Shown in pieces: positions 20,630 to 31,516 of a stretch of 56,128 nucleotides of DNA. Location of the stretch: assembly GCA_012728125.1 (NCBI GenBank), contig JAAYFT010000027.1, positions 1 through 56,128 on the forward strand. The letters run 5' to 3'. The position numbers and the translations under genes were made by a program. The DNA is from Tissierellia bacterium. GTDB taxonomy: Bacteria > Bacillota > Clostridia > Tissierellales > Tissierellaceae. Numbering within the stretch: position 1 is the first letter of the stretch; every line of letters starts with the position of its first letter. The notes beneath the pieces are model-generated. The model was given only the letters and a program-made list of their open reading frames with translations. It ran no database searches and was not told the origin of the DNA.

Positions 20630-21343
20630 ATGAAACCCATATTTAATAGGGTAATTTTAAAGATAAGTGGAGAAGCTTTGGCTGGGCCTAAGGGTAGTGG
20701 AATAGATACAGAAACTATAAATAAAATATCTTACCAGATAAAAGAAATACATAAACTAGGCGTCCAAATTGCCATAGTAGTAGGTGGAGGCAACTTTTGG
20801 CGTGGTAAATCATCAAATGAAATAGACCGGACTACCTCAGATTATATTGGTATGCTTGGAACAGTGATGAATGCACTAGCTCTACAAGATGCTCTTGAAA
20901 AATTAGAAGTAAGTACAAGAGTTCAATCAGCAATCGATATGAGGCAAATAGCGGAACCTTACATAAGGCGAAGAGCCATAAGACACTTAGAAAAAGGAAG
21001 AGTAGTAATTTTTGCTGCTGGTACAGGTAACCCTTACTTCTCAACAGATACAACTGCTGCTTTAAGGGCTGCTGAAATAGAAGCAGAAGTTATACTATTA
21101 GCTAAAAAAGGTGTAGACGGAGTATATGATTCTGATCCAAAAATAAACAACGATGCAAAGAAATTCGAAAAACTAAGGCATATGGATATATTAAATATGG
21201 GTTTAGGAGTAATGGATTCAACTGCCACATCACTTTGTATGGATAACAATATTCCCCTAATAGTATTTGGTATAGATGAACCAAACAACATTATAAATGT
21301 TGTTTTAGGTAAAAAAATAGGTACTCAAGTAAAGGAGGATTAA
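20630..21343 (+). CDS. pyrH: UMP kinase
   Basis: [33 protein letters not shown] 20630 after AGGAG. Confidence 0.97.
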   Translation: MKPIFNRVILKISGEALAGPKGSGIDTETINKISYQIKEIHKLGVQIAIVVGGGNFWRGKSSNEIDRTTSDYIGMLGTVMNALALQDALEKLEVSTRVQSAIDMRQIAEPYIRRRAIRHLEKGRVVIFAAGTGNPYFSTDTTAALRAAEIEAEVILLAKKGVDGVYDSDPKINNDAKKFEKLRHMDILNMGLGVMDSTATSLCMDNNIPLIVFGIDEPNNIINVVLGKKIGTQVKED

Positions 21344-21345
21344 TT

Positions 21346-21903
21346 ATGTTTACTAGCCTTTATAAAGAAGCAGAAGAGAGAATGCAAAAGACTATTTCTG
21401 TTTATAAGGATGAGTTACAAAGCATAAGGGCGGGAAGGGCTAACCCTGCATTACTTGACAAAATAACCGTTGATTATTATGGACAGATCACTCCTTTGAA
21501 ACAGGTAGGAAGCATTTCTGCACCTGAACCAAGACTTTTAGTCATTCAACCTTGGGACCCAAATTTAATACCAGCAATAGAAAAAGAAATACTAAAATCG
21601 GACCTAGGTTTAAATCCTTCAAATGACGGAAAAGTTATTAGGCTTGTAATTCCAATGTTAACTGAGGAAAGAAGAAGAGAGTTAACGAAAATAGTTAAAA
21701 AGAATAGTGAAAATGCTAAAGTTGCTATTAGAAACATCAGAAGAGATATTATAGATAGAATTAAGAAGATGGAAAAAGATAAAGAGATTAGCGAAGATGA
21801 TAGAAGATTAGGCGAGGAAGAAGTACAAAAGATTACCGATAAATACATCGAAGAAATAGATGTAATTACAAAGAAAAAAGAAGAAGAACTATTGGAAATT
21901 TAA
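21346..21903 (+). CDS. frr: Ribosome recycling factor
   Basis: [38 protein letters not shown]. Confidence 0.98.
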   Translation: MFTSLYKEAEERMQKTISVYKDELQSIRAGRANPALLDKITVDYYGQITPLKQVGSISAPEPRLLVIQPWDPNLIPAIEKEILKSDLGLNPSNDGKVIRLVIPMLTEERRRELTKIVKKNSENAKVAIRNIRRDIIDRIKKMEKDKEISEDDRRLGEEEVQKITDKYIEEIDVITKKKEEELLEI

Positions 21904-21906
21904 ACT

Positions 21907-21934
21907 AAACCCCTTCTTAAAGAAGGGGTTTTTA
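21907..21934 (+). terminator. Intrinsic terminator after frr
   Basis: AAACCCCTTCT TAA AGAAGGGGTTT then TTT. Confidence 0.85.
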
Positions 21935-21951
21935 GTAGCGAGGTGTGAAAG

Positions 21952-22701
21952 TTGGATAAGAAGGAATATACCGTAGAAGAACTAAAAAATAAAATTGACA
22001 GGTCTAGACTTCCTAAACACGTGGCAATAATTATGGATGGCAATGGAAGATGGGCTAGTAAAAGATTTTTACCTAGAAATTTTGGCCATCAAGAGGGAAT
22101 GGAAAGGGTTATTGAAATAGTAGGTGCTGCTTCAAACCTTGGAATTAAGCATTTATCACTATATGCTTTTTCAACTGAAAATTGGAAAAGGCCATTAGAT
22201 GAAATCCAAGGATTGATGAAAATATTAGTTCAATATATAAGAAGAGAATTAGATAAACTACATAGGAATAATGTAAAAATTAATATTATGGGAGATATAA
22301 ATAAATTACCTGAGCTTGCAAAGAATGAAGTAGAAAGGGCAGTAAAAACTACATGTAAAAATACAGGTATGATATTAAATATTGGGTTAAACTATGGTGG
22401 AAGAGACGAAATAATCACGGGAATCAAAAATATTTTAAAAGATGTAGAAATGGGTAAAATCAGTATAGATGATATAGATGAGAATACTTTTAAAAGTTAT
22501 TTATATACTTGTGACCAACCAGACCCAGATCTACTAATTAGACCTAGTGGAGAGTTAAGATTAAGCAATTTTATGCTATATCAAGTTGCATATACAGAGT
22601 TTTGGTTTTCTGATATTTTATGGCCAGATTTTACAGAAAAACATTTATTATTATCTATTTTAGACTACCAAAAAAGAAATAGAAGATTTGGAGGAATCTA
22701 A
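21952..22701 (+). CDS. uppS: Undecaprenyl diphosphate synthase (TTG start)
   Basis: HVAIIMDGNGRWA, YAFSTENWKRP, DLLIRPSGELRLSNF. Confidence 0.97.
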   Translation: MDKKEYTVEELKNKIDRSRLPKHVAIIMDGNGRWASKRFLPRNFGHQEGMERVIEIVGAASNLGIKHLSLYAFSTENWKRPLDEIQGLMKILVQYIRRELDKLHRNNVKINIMGDINKLPELAKNEVERAVKTTCKNTGMILNIGLNYGGRDEIITGIKNILKDVEMGKISIDDIDENTFKSYLYTCDQPDPDLLIRPSGELRLSNFMLYQVAYTEFWFSDILWPDFTEKHLLLSILDYQKRNRRFGGI

Positions 22702-23478
22702 GTGAATGAATTAACTAAAAGACTCACTAGTGCTATCATTGGGCTGATGCTATTAATTTTTGTATTAATAAAAGGAGGCTATTTATTATATTTATCTATA
22801 TATATTCTCTCAATCATCGGTTTAAGAGAGTTTTATAAGGCAGTTGAAAATATAAAGGTAAACCCATGTTATATTCTGGGTTATTTGGGAACAACAGGAA
22901 TTTTCATCAGCTCGATCATGCCTAGTATCAAATTAGATTTAATTATTACTCTTATAATACTAACTTTGCTTATTATTATAGTTATACATAAAGGTTATTC
23001 TTTAAAAGATATTTCATTGACTCTATTTGGTATCATTTACATTCCTTTTTTATTATTTCATATTGGATATTTAGGTAATTCAAAATATTTATATTTAGTT
23101 TTCATCATAGCTTTCGGTACTGATACCTTTGCATACATAGCTGGAAATTTATTTGGAAAAAACAAACTCTGTCCAACAATAAGTCCCAATAAAACTGTAG
23201 AAGGTTTTATTGGTGGAATTATAGGCAGTGTAGTTTTAGTAATCCTATATTCATTGTACTTAAATATAAGGCCACTTTGGAGTATGGTTATTTTATCCAT
23301 ATTGACTTCCATTATATCTCAATTAGGAGATTTAGCTGCTTCAAAAATAAAGAGAATTACAAAGATTAAGGATTTTGGAAATATTATGCCTGGCCATGGC
23401 GGAGTTTTAGATAGATTTGATAGTATAATTTTCGCCGCTCCAGTAATATACTACTATACTAAGATTTTTATAAATTAA
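22702..23478 (+). CDS. cdsA: Phosphatidate cytidylyltransferase (GTG start)
   Basis: FGTDTFAYIAGNLFGKNKL and SQLGDLAASKIKR...KDFGNIMPGHGGVLDRFDS signature. Confidence 0.96.
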   Translation: MNELTKRLTSAIIGLMLLIFVLIKGGYLLYLSIYILSIIGLREFYKAVENIKVNPCYILGYLGTTGIFISSIMPSIKLDLIITLIILTLLIIIVIHKGYSLKDISLTLFGIIYIPFLLFHIGYLGNSKYLYLVFIIAFGTDTFAYIAGNLFGKNKLCPTISPNKTVEGFIGGIIGSVVLVILYSLYLNIRPLWSMVILSILTSIISQLGDLAASKIKRITKIKDFGNIMPGHGGVLDRFDSIIFAAPVIYYYTKIFIN

Positions 23479-23495
23479 TATTAGGTGGTGTTTAA

Positions 23496-24506
23496 ATGTT
23501 AACAGCAGTATCTGCAATATTAGTTTTTTTAATAGTAATACTGGTACATGAATTTGGCCATTTTGCCGTAGCTAAACTAGTTGGGATAAAAGTCAACGAG
23601 TTTTCCATTGGAATGGGTCCTAAGCTAATACAAAGGAAGAGTGGAGAAACTGAATATACATTAAGGTTATTACCTATTGGAGGGTATGTAAAAATGGAAG
23701 GGGAAGATGAAGATTCCAATGATCCTAGAAGTTTTAACAACTTTCCTCCTCTATCTAGGATTGCTGTAGTTGCAGCTGGAGCTATTATGAATTTTATATT
23801 AGCCATAGTTGTGTTGACAATAGTTTCCTTTGGAGTAGGAGCACCTGGAACTACTATTGAGGAAACTACTCCAAACTCACCTGCAGAAAGGGCAGGTTTA
23901 TTACCTGGCGATAGGATTGTAGAAATCAATAATATAAAAATAAATAACTGGGAATCTATAGTAGATACCATTAGTAATTCAGACCCTAATAGTGAGATAG
24001 ATATAGTTATAAATAGAAATGGGCAAAATATAAGCTATTCCCTAATACCAACTATCGATGAAGGAAGAACTGTAATCGGTATTATTCCAAAATATGAAAA
24101 ATCTTTTATAGCAGCAATAAAAGGCGGTATAGAAAAGACCTTGATAATAATTAGGTTGATGTTTGAGTTTTTTGGTATGTTATTTAGGGGTCAAGTTAAA
24201 CTAGACCACCTATCAGGTCCTGTTGGAATAATCCATGAAGTTGGAGTAGCAGCAAAATCCGGAATTTATGATTTGCTATTTTTATTAGGGTTTATTAACA
24301 TTAATCTAGGCTTTATTAATTTACTTCCTATACCAGCTTTAGACGGAAGTAGGATTATTTTTCTATTTATTGAGTTAATTAGAGGAAAACCAATTAATCC
24401 TGAAAAGGAAGGATTTATACATTTTATAGGTTTTGTCTTTCTAATATCTTTAATGTTGATAATTACCTATAGGGATATAATAAAGTTTAATATTTTCGGA
24501 AGGTGA
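23496..24506 (+). CDS. rseP: Site-2 protease RseP
   Basis: HEFGH zinc motif, PDZ domain, NLLPIPALDGSR. Confidence 0.95.
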   Translation: MLTAVSAILVFLIVILVHEFGHFAVAKLVGIKVNEFSIGMGPKLIQRKSGETEYTLRLLPIGGYVKMEGEDEDSNDPRSFNNFPPLSRIAVVAAGAIMNFILAIVVLTIVSFGVGAPGTTIEETTPNSPAERAGLLPGDRIVEINNIKINNWESIVDTISNSDPNSEIDIVINRNGQNISYSLIPTIDEGRTVIGIIPKYEKSFIAAIKGGIEKTLIIIRLMFEFFGMLFRGQVKLDHLSGPVGIIHEVGVAAKSGIYDLLFLLGFININLGFINLLPIPALDGSRIIFLFIELIRGKPINPEKEGFIHFIGFVFLISLMLIITYRDIIKFNIFGR

Positions 24507-24511
24507 GCTAA

Positions 24512-25561
24512 TTGAACAGAAGAAAAACTAGAGTAATCAAAGTAGGTAAGGTATTAATTGGCGGAGACAATCCAATATCCGTTCAATCTATGACTAATAC
24601 CATAACTAAGGATGTAAGTAATACTGTTAAGCAAATAAAGGAGCTAGAAAATGCAGGATGCCATATTGTTAGGTCTGCCATAACAGATCTAGATGATGCT
24701 AAAGCAATAGCTGAAATAAAAAAGGAAATAAATATACCTATAATCGCTGATATCCAGTATGATTATAGATTAGCATTGGAATCTATAAAATATGGTGTAG
24801 ATGGATTACGATTGAATCCAGGAAATATAGGCTCTCCTGATAGGGTTAGGGAAGTTGTAAAAGCTTGTAAGGAGAAAGGGATTTCAATCAGAGTGGGAGT
24901 TAATGCTGGATCCATAAAGAAGGAGTTTTTAGAAAAATATAATGGAGTCAACGAAAACTCCATGGTATATAGTGCTTTAGAGCAAATCCATATACTAGAA
25001 GATATGGATTTTCATGATATAAAAATTTCATTAAAGGCAAGTAATGTACCTCTTACAGTAAAAGCCTACGAAAAAATGTCTGAAATGGTAGACTATCCAC
25101 TACATTTAGGTATAACAGAAGCTGGACCAATATGGAGAGGGTCTATAAAGTCTTCAGTGGGTATAGGTATTCTCCTATCTAAGGGTATTGGGGATACTAT
25201 AAGAATTTCATTAACTGGAGAACCTGTTGAAGAGGTAAAAGTAGGTAGAGAAATTTTAAAATCATTAAATCTACTAAATGAAGGCATAGAACTAATATCT
25301 TGTCCAACCTGTGGAAGGACTAATATAGATTTAATTAAAATAGTAGAAGAGGCTGAAAAGAAACTTGCTGGTATTAACAAGCATATAAAAGTTGCAATAA
25401 TGGGTTGCCCAGTCAATGGTCCAGGAGAAGCAAGAGAAGCTGACATAGGCATAGCGGGAGGAAAAGGAGAAGGCTTGCTTTTTAAAAAAGGCCAAATTAT
25501 TAAAAAGGTAAAAGAAGAGGATTTATTAGATGAACTATTAAAAGAAATCAAGAAACTTTAG
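24512..25561 (+). CDS. ispG: (E)-4-hydroxy-3-methylbut-2-enyl-diphosphate synthase (TTG start)
   Basis: VGGDNPISVQSMTNT-like N-terminus, SCPTCGRT, MGCPVNGPGEAREADIG. Confidence 0.96.
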   Translation: MNRRKTRVIKVGKVLIGGDNPISVQSMTNTITKDVSNTVKQIKELENAGCHIVRSAITDLDDAKAIAEIKKEINIPIIADIQYDYRLALESIKYGVDGLRLNPGNIGSPDRVREVVKACKEKGISIRVGVNAGSIKKEFLEKYNGVNENSMVYSALEQIHILEDMDFHDIKISLKASNVPLTVKAYEKMSEMVDYPLHLGITEAGPIWRGSIKSSVGIGILLSKGIGDTIRISLTGEPVEEVKVGREILKSLNLLNEGIELISCPTCGRTNIDLIKIVEEAEKKLAGINKHIKVAIMGCPVNGPGEAREADIGIAGGKGEGLLFKKGQIIKKVKEEDLLDELLKEIKKL

Positions 25562-28500
25562 TGATTTTCTCCGAAGGAAGGGGGCAGGATACACTAATGA
25601 AAAAAACAGCATTAGATCTTTCCCAATTTTTATCAAAGGATATAGTAGCTGAAATTGAAGATATAAAAGCTTATATCTATAAAGTTGAAACTATTAAAGA
25701 AAAAATGGAATTATATATTTATATTTCTTCATCTAAACTTATCTTTTCATACTTAGAGGAAAAAATTCAGGAGGAGTTTCAAAGGAGATTTCCAAGTTTT
25801 CAAGTGCAGATAAAGGTTTTCTATGAAGTAGATGGAAATGTAGAAGAAAAGCTTAAGTTTTATGAAGACAAAATTATTGAAGTTATAAAATCTCAAATAC
25901 AGTCTAGCAATTCTTGGATTAAAGATTTAAAATGGGAGCTCAGTAATGACTCCCTTATAATATTTCCACCTAATAATGTGGCGTTTCATTTAATGGAAGA
26001 AAATGGACTTTTAGAAAAAATCAAAAATATGATTTTGGATGAATTAGGTATAGCTCTAAAAGTATTACTCTCTGATAAGGAACTTCAGCTGGAAGAAGAC
26101 TTTTTGCTGCAAAAGGAATTGGAAGAAAAGGAAATTGCAGCTAATACAATTATTAATACAGTAGAAACTAATAAAAACAATAAATCAGTAATTCAAGATA
26201 AATTTTATGGTTTTGGAAAGCAAATTAAAGATGATCCAATAAAAATTAGGGATATCAATATAGAAACTGGATTCTGTACAGTCCAAGGTGAAGTGTTTCA
26301 ACTTGAGACCATGGAATTAAGAAATAATAAGACCTTGGTTACTTTTCATATAACAGATTTAACAGATTCAATAACAGTAAAAGTCTTTTTACCACAAGAT
26401 AAGACAGATGAGTTCTTAGAGAATGTTAAAGACAATTCTTACGTTAAAGTTTCTGGTGATATAGTTTATGATAATTACTCAAAATCTTTGGTTTTAATGT
26501 TGAAATCTCTTAGCAAACTTGAAAAAGAATCAAGAAAAGACGACGAAGAAGAAAAAAGGATAGAATTACATTTACATACTCAGATGAGTAGTTTAGACGG
26601 CCTGAATTCCATTACAGAATTGGCAACTAGAGCCAAGGAGTGGGGACATAGAGCCATAGCAGTAACAGACCATGGAGTAGTCCAAAGTTTTCCTGAGGCC
26701 ATGGAAGTAAGCAAAAAACTAGGTATTAAAATTATTTATGGAATGGAAGGTTATTTAGTAAATGACAAGAAAGAAATAATAAGCAATTTCAATGAAAATA
26801 AGGATTACTCAACTTTTGTAGTATTTGATATTGAAACTACAGGTTTATCGGCTGTAAATGATATGATTACGGAAATAGGGGCAATTAAAATAGAGAATGG
26901 GAAAATAGTAGATACCTATAGTCAATTAATTAATCCAGAAAGACCAATACCTGAGAAGATAGTTGAATTAACAGGCATAACTGATGAAATGGTAAAGGAT
27001 AAGCCTACCATCGGTGAAATAATTTATGATTTTAAAGAATTTATTGGAGACCATATTTTAGTTGCTCACAATGCATCTTTTGATGCAGGATTTATTAGAG
27101 AAAAATTCAAACTATACAATTTAGAACTAAATAATCCTATATTAGATACTTTGGAACTTTCAAGGTCAGTATTTCCAACTCTAAGAAGTCACAAACTAAA
27201 TATAATTGCTAATCATTTAAACGTTGATTTATTAAACCACCATAGGGCAGTAGATGACGCCAAGGCTACTGCAGAAATATTATTAAAAATATTTGACCTT
27301 TTAAAAGAAAAAGGCATAACTAGCTTCAAGGATATCAATCAATTAAATGAAAACAGAGACTTTACAAAGCTTGAGACTTTTCATGTAGTATTATTAGCTA
27401 AAAATCTTACTGGACTTAAGAATTTATATAGATTAGTATCTGAATCCCATATTAACTATTTCCATAGAAGACCAAGAATACCAAAGACCTTACTGGAAAC
27501 CTATAGGGAAGGATTAATTGTTGGGAGTGCATGTGAAGCAGGAGAATTGTATAAGGCTATACTAAATAATAAAAGTGAAAGCGAAATTAGAAATATAGTA
27601 AACTTTTATGATTACCTAGAAATCCAGCCAATTGGAAACAATATGCATTTAATAAGGAATGGGAAAGTAAAGGACGAAGAGGAGCTAAGAAGCATTAACA
27701 AAAAAATCTATAATCTGGGAAGAAAACATAAGAAGCTAGTTGTAGCAACAGGAGACGTTCACTTTTTAGATCCTGAAGATGAGATCTATAGAAGAATACT
27801 GATGTCAGGACAAAAATATCAAGATGCCGATATACAGCCACCTTTATACTTTAAGACTACTAAAGAAATGTTAGATGAGTTTTCATATTTAGGAGAACAT
27901 GGTGCTAGAGAAGTTGTAATTACAAATCCCAATTTAATCAATGAAATGGTTGAGGATATACTCCCCATTCCAGAAGGTACTTTTCCTCCTATAATTGAAG
28001 GAGCAGATGAAGAACTAAAGAACATAACATATAATAAGGCTATTGAAATTTATGGCGACCCATTACCAGATATAGTTAAAGAGAGGCTAGAAAGAGAATT
28101 AACTTCAATTATAAAAAATGGTTATGCAGTTATGTATATTATTGCGCAAAAATTGGTTTGGAAATCCTTAGAAGATGGATATTTAGTTGGTTCTAGGGGT
28201 TCTGTAGGTTCCTCATTTGTTGCTACTATGAGTGGAATTACAGAGGTAAATCCATTGGTTCCTCACTATGTTTGTAGCCATTGTAAATATAGTGAGTTCT
28301 TTGATGACGGATCTATTTCCTCTGGTATAGACCTACCTGACAAAAACTGCCCAGTATGCAATACTAAGCTTCATAAAGATGGGCAAGATATTCCCTTTGA
28401 AGTATTTTTAGGATTCGAGGGAGATAAGGAACCTGATATAGATTTAAATTTTGCTGGAGAATATCAGCCAACTGCTCATAAATATACAGAGGAGCTTTTT

Positions 28501-29859
28501 GGAGAAGGCTATGTTTATAGGGCAGGAACTATTGGAACAATAGCAGAGAAAACAGCCTATGGATTTGTAAAAAAATATTTTGAAGAAAGAAATATATCTG
28601 TTAATCCAGCTGAAATAAACAGACTTGTTAAAGGGTGTACTGGAGTTAAAAGGACTTCTGGTCAACATCCTGGCGGAGTCATGATTGTCCCTAAGAATAA
28701 GGATATTTTAGACTTTACACCTATTCAGTATCCCGCAGATGATAAAAATTCTGGTGTTATAACAACCCACTTTGATTACAACGCCATTAGCGGTAGAATA
28801 TTAAAACTTGATATCTTAGGCCATGATGTGCCTACCATAATTAAAATGCTTGAGGACCTAACTGGAGTAGATCCAACTAAAATCCCATTAGATGAACCAA
28901 AGACTATGAAGTTATTTACAAGTACAGAATCCTTAGGCATTAGCAAAGAGGATATAAATTGTGAAGTTGGAACCCTTGGAATTCCAGAATTTGGTACTAA
29001 ATTTGTAAGACAAATGCTTATTGATACTCAACCTCAGACTTTTTCCGACCTAGTTAGAATCAGTGGCCTTTCTCATGGTACTGATGTATGGATAAACAAT
29101 GCCCAAAACTTAGTTAAAGAGGGAATAGCACCTTTAAATAAAGTAATTGCTACGAGAGAAGATATTATGCTCTATCTGATAAATAATGGCATGGATAAGA
29201 AGAAATCGTTTAAAATTATGGAAAAGGTCAGAAAGGGTAGGGGCCTGTCTCCGGAAGAGGAAGAGGAAATGAGACAATTAAATATTCCAGAATGGTATAT
29301 AGAATCCTGTAACAAAATAAAGTACATGTTTCCAAAAGCCCATGCAGCAGCTTATGTAATGATGTCCTTTAGGATTGCATATTTTAAAGTGTATTATCCT
29401 GAGGCATTTTACGCAACCTATTTCACTATTAAAGCAAATGATTTTGACGCAGATTTTGTTTTAAAAGGGAAAGAGGCTGTTCAAGAAAAAATTAATTATT
29501 TGGAGAAATTGGGTAATAATATGACTGCAAAGGAAAAAAATTTACTTACTGTTTTAGAAGTAGTATTAGAAATGTATGCTAGAGGATTTAAGTTTAAAAA
29601 AGTAGACCTTTATAGGTCCCATAGTGATAAGTTTTTATTGGAGGAAGAGGGCATACTACCACCACTTAAATGTCTAGAAGGATTGGGGGAAAGTGTCGCT
29701 AGGAAAATTGTTGAAGAAAGAAATATCTCTAAATTTATTTCTATAGAAGATTTGGTAAATCGTTGTAAAGTTAGCAAGCCAGTTTTAGAAGTATTGACAA
29801 ATCACGGATGTTTAAAAGATTTACCATTAAGCAATCAATTAAGCCTATTTAGTATTTGA
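25561..29859 (+). CDS. polC: DNA polymerase III PolC-type alpha subunit
   Basis: OB domain, PHP (ELHLHTQMSSLDG), DEDD exonuclease (FDIETTGLSAVNDMITEIGAI), C-family polymerase motifs. Start uncertain (GTG 25561 or ATG 25597). Confidence 0.97.
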   Translation: MIFSEGRGQDTLMKKTALDLSQFLSKDIVAEIEDIKAYIYKVETIKEKMELYIYISSSKLIFSYLEEKIQEEFQRRFPSFQVQIKVFYEVDGNVEEKLKFYEDKIIEVIKSQIQSSNSWIKDLKWELSNDSLIIFPPNNVAFHLMEENGLLEKIKNMILDELGIALKVLLSDKELQLEEDFLLQKELEEKEIAANTIINTVETNKNNKSVIQDKFYGFGKQIKDDPIKIRDINIETGFCTVQGEVFQLETMELRNNKTLVTFHITDLTDSITVKVFLPQDKTDEFLENVKDNSYVKVSGDIVYDNYSKSLVLMLKSLSKLEKESRKDDEEEKRIELHLHTQMSSLDGLNSITELATRAKEWGHRAIAVTDHGVVQSFPEAMEVSKKLGIKIIYGMEGYLVNDKKEIISNFNENKDYSTFVVFDIETTGLSAVNDMITEIGAIKIENGKIVDTYSQLINPERPIPEKIVELTGITDEMVKDKPTIGEIIYDFKEFIGDHILVAHNASFDAGFIREKFKLYNLELNNPILDTLELSRSVFPTLRSHKLNIIANHLNVDLLNHHRAVDDAKATAEILLKIFDLLKEKGITSFKDINQLNENRDFTKLETFHVVLLAKNLTGLKNLYRLVSESHINYFHRRPRIPKTLLETYREGLIVGSACEAGELYKAILNNKSESEIRNIVNFYDYLEIQPIGNNMHLIRNGKVKDEEELRSINKKIYNLGRKHKKLVVATGDVHFLDPEDEIYRRILMSGQKYQDADIQPPLYFKTTKEMLDEFSYLGEHGAREVVITNPNLINEMVEDILPIPEGTFPPIIEGADEELKNITYNKAIEIYGDPLPDIVKERLERELTSIIKNGYAVMYIIAQKLVWKSLEDGYLVGSRGSVGSSFVATMSGITEVNPLVPHYVCSHCKYSEFFDDGSISSGIDLPDKNCPVCNTKLHKDGQDIPFEVFLGFEGDKEPDIDLNFAGEYQPTAHKYTEELFGEGYVYRAGTIGTIAEKTAYGFVKKYFEERNISVNPAEINRLVKGCTGVKRTSGQHPGGVMIVPKNKDILDFTPIQYPADDKNSGVITTHFDYNAISGRILKLDILGHDVPTIIKMLEDLTGVDPTKIPLDEPKTMKLFTSTESLGISKEDINCEVGTLGIPEFGTKFVRQMLIDTQPQTFSDLVRISGLSHGTDVWINNAQNLVKEGIAPLNKVIATREDIMLYLINNGMDKKKSFKIMEKVRKGRGLSPEEEEEMRQLNIPEWYIESCNKIKYMFPKAHAAAYVMMSFRIAYFKVYYPEAFYATYFTIKANDFDADFVLKGKEAVQEKINYLEKLGNNMTAKEKNLLTVLEVVLEMYARGFKFKKVDLYRSHSDKFLLEEEGILPPLKCLEGLGESVARKIVEERNISKFISIEDLVNRCKVSKPVLEVLTNHGCLKDLPLSNQLSLFSI

Positions 29860-29883
29860 TTTTTTCCCCTTTTGTGGTATAAT
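29856..29883 (+). promoter_or_regulatory. Promoter of rimP-nusA operon
   Basis: TTGATT (29856-29861), 16-nt spacer, extended -10 TGGTATAAT (TATAAT 29878-29883); overlaps polC stop. Confidence 0.75.
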
Positions 29884-29913
29884 TATGTTGACAAAAAAGC
29901 TTTTATTCTAGAA

Positions 29914-29942
29914 AAGAGTGGGTTTGCCCACTCTTGATTTTT
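29914..29942 (+). terminator. Terminator/attenuator in rimP leader
   Basis: AAGAGTGGG TTTG CCCACTCTT followed by GATTTTTT; downstream of the promoter and before rimP. Confidence 0.85.
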
Positions 29943-29981
29943 TATAAACCATGGAGCTTATTATCAATGGAGGTGACCATT

Positions 29982-30446
29982 TTGAGTAGGAAAAATCTTC
30001 TAACTACCATTAGAAATATTGCTGAACCTATAGCTGAAGAATTAGGATATGACCTTGTTGACTTGGAATTTGTAAAAGAAGGAAAGAACCATTTTTTAAG
30101 GATATTCATTGACAAACCAGGGGGAGTAAATTTAGATGATTGTCAAAAAATGAGCCAATTAGTTGACAGTAAATTAGACGAAGAGGACCCTATTGACGTA
30201 TCTTATTACTTAGAAGTATCATCACCTGGACTTGATAGACCCCTTAAAACTGACAAGGATTTAAAAAGGAATTTAGGTAAAGAAGTTGAGGTAAAACTTT
30301 ATGAACCTTATGATGGTAAAAAGATTTTAGAAGGGATATTAGAAGATTACAAAAAAGATGAGATACTATTAAAAGTCCATGAGGACAAGGTGATAAATTT
30401 AAGTAGAAGTAAAATTGCTTTAATTAAATTGGCAATTAAATTTTAA
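29982..30446 (+). CDS. rimP: Ribosome maturation factor RimP (TTG start)
   Basis: GYDLVDLEFVKEGKNHFLRIFIDKPGGV; SD GGAGGTGA before TTG 29982. Confidence 0.95.
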   Translation: MSRKNLLTTIRNIAEPIAEELGYDLVDLEFVKEGKNHFLRIFIDKPGGVNLDDCQKMSQLVDSKLDEEDPIDVSYYLEVSSPGLDRPLKTDKDLKRNLGKEVEVKLYEPYDGKKILEGILEDYKKDEILLKVHEDKVINLSRSKIALIKLAIKF

Positions 30447-30458
30447 GGAGGATTTTGT

Positions 30459-31505
30459 ATGAATGTGGATTTTATCAATGCCCTTCTAGAAATAGAAAAG
30501 GAGAAGGGCATTTCTAAAGATATTATATTTGATGCACTTGAATCTGCATTAATATCTAGTTACAAAAAGAACTTTGGTACATCACAGAATGTTGAAGTTA
30601 ATATGGATAGAACAACAGGTGAAGTAAAAGTCTTTGCAATAAAAGAAGTTGTAGATGAAGTTGAGAATGAGAACTTACAAATAAATTTAGAAGAAGCAAA
30701 AAAAATAGATCCTAAGCATGAAATTGGAGACCTAATAAAAATTGAAATAACTCCCAGGGATTTTGGAAGAATTGCTGCTCAAACAGCAAAACAAGTAGTT
30801 ATTCAAAGAATTAGGGATGCAGAAAGAGATGTAATTTATGAAGAATTCATTAATAGAGAAAATGAAATAATAACTGGATTAGTCCAACGAATTAGTAGAA
30901 ACAACGTATTTATCGACTTAGGAAAAATAGAAGGGATACTACCTCCATCTGAACAAATGGAAAACGAGGAATACAAACAAGGAGATAGGCTAAAGTTATT
31001 GATTCTAGAGGTCAATAAAACTACAAAAGGTCCACAAATTATACTATCAAGATCTCATCCTAATCTCGTAAAAAGATTATTTGAACTGGAAGTCCCTGAA
31101 ATAAGTGATGGTATAGTTGAAATATTTTCAATTTCCAGGGAAGCAGGTTCAAGAACTAAAATCGCAGTATTTTCTAAAGACCCAAATGTAGATCCATTAG
31201 GTGCCTGTGTTGGGACAAAGGGCAGTAGGGTAAAGGTTATAGTTGATGAACTAAAAGGAGAAAAAATTGATATAGTGATTTGGAGTAATGATATAGAAGA
31301 GTTCATTGCCAATAGTTTAAGCCCATCAAAGGTACTCAAGGTTATAGCAAATAAAGAAGAAAAATCTGCCATAGTAGTAGTACCAGATTATCAATTATCT
31401 TTAGCAATTGGTAAAGAAGGTCAAAATGCTAGATTGGCAGCAAGGCTAACAAATTGGAAAATCGATATAAAATCAGAATCTCAATTCAATGAATTAAGTG
31501 AATAA
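30459..31505 (+). CDS. nusA: Transcription termination/antitermination factor NusA
   Basis: S1 and KH domains (DPLGACVGTKGSRV, AIGKEGQNARLAARL). Confidence 0.97.
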   Translation: MNVDFINALLEIEKEKGISKDIIFDALESALISSYKKNFGTSQNVEVNMDRTTGEVKVFAIKEVVDEVENENLQINLEEAKKIDPKHEIGDLIKIEITPRDFGRIAAQTAKQVVIQRIRDAERDVIYEEFINRENEIITGLVQRISRNNVFIDLGKIEGILPPSEQMENEEYKQGDRLKLLILEVNKTTKGPQIILSRSHPNLVKRLFELEVPEISDGIVEIFSISREAGSRTKIAVFSKDPNVDPLGACVGTKGSRVKVIVDELKGEKIDIVIWSNDIEEFIANSLSPSKVLKVIANKEEKSAIVVVPDYQLSLAIGKEGQNARLAARLTNWKIDIKSESQFNELSE

Positions 31506-31516
31506 GAGGTGATTAG

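Noticed and set aside
29934-29981. Upstream ATG extension of rimP
   Set aside because: Starts inside the terminator tail; TTG at 29982 has a good GGAGGTGA RBS and matches RimP start.
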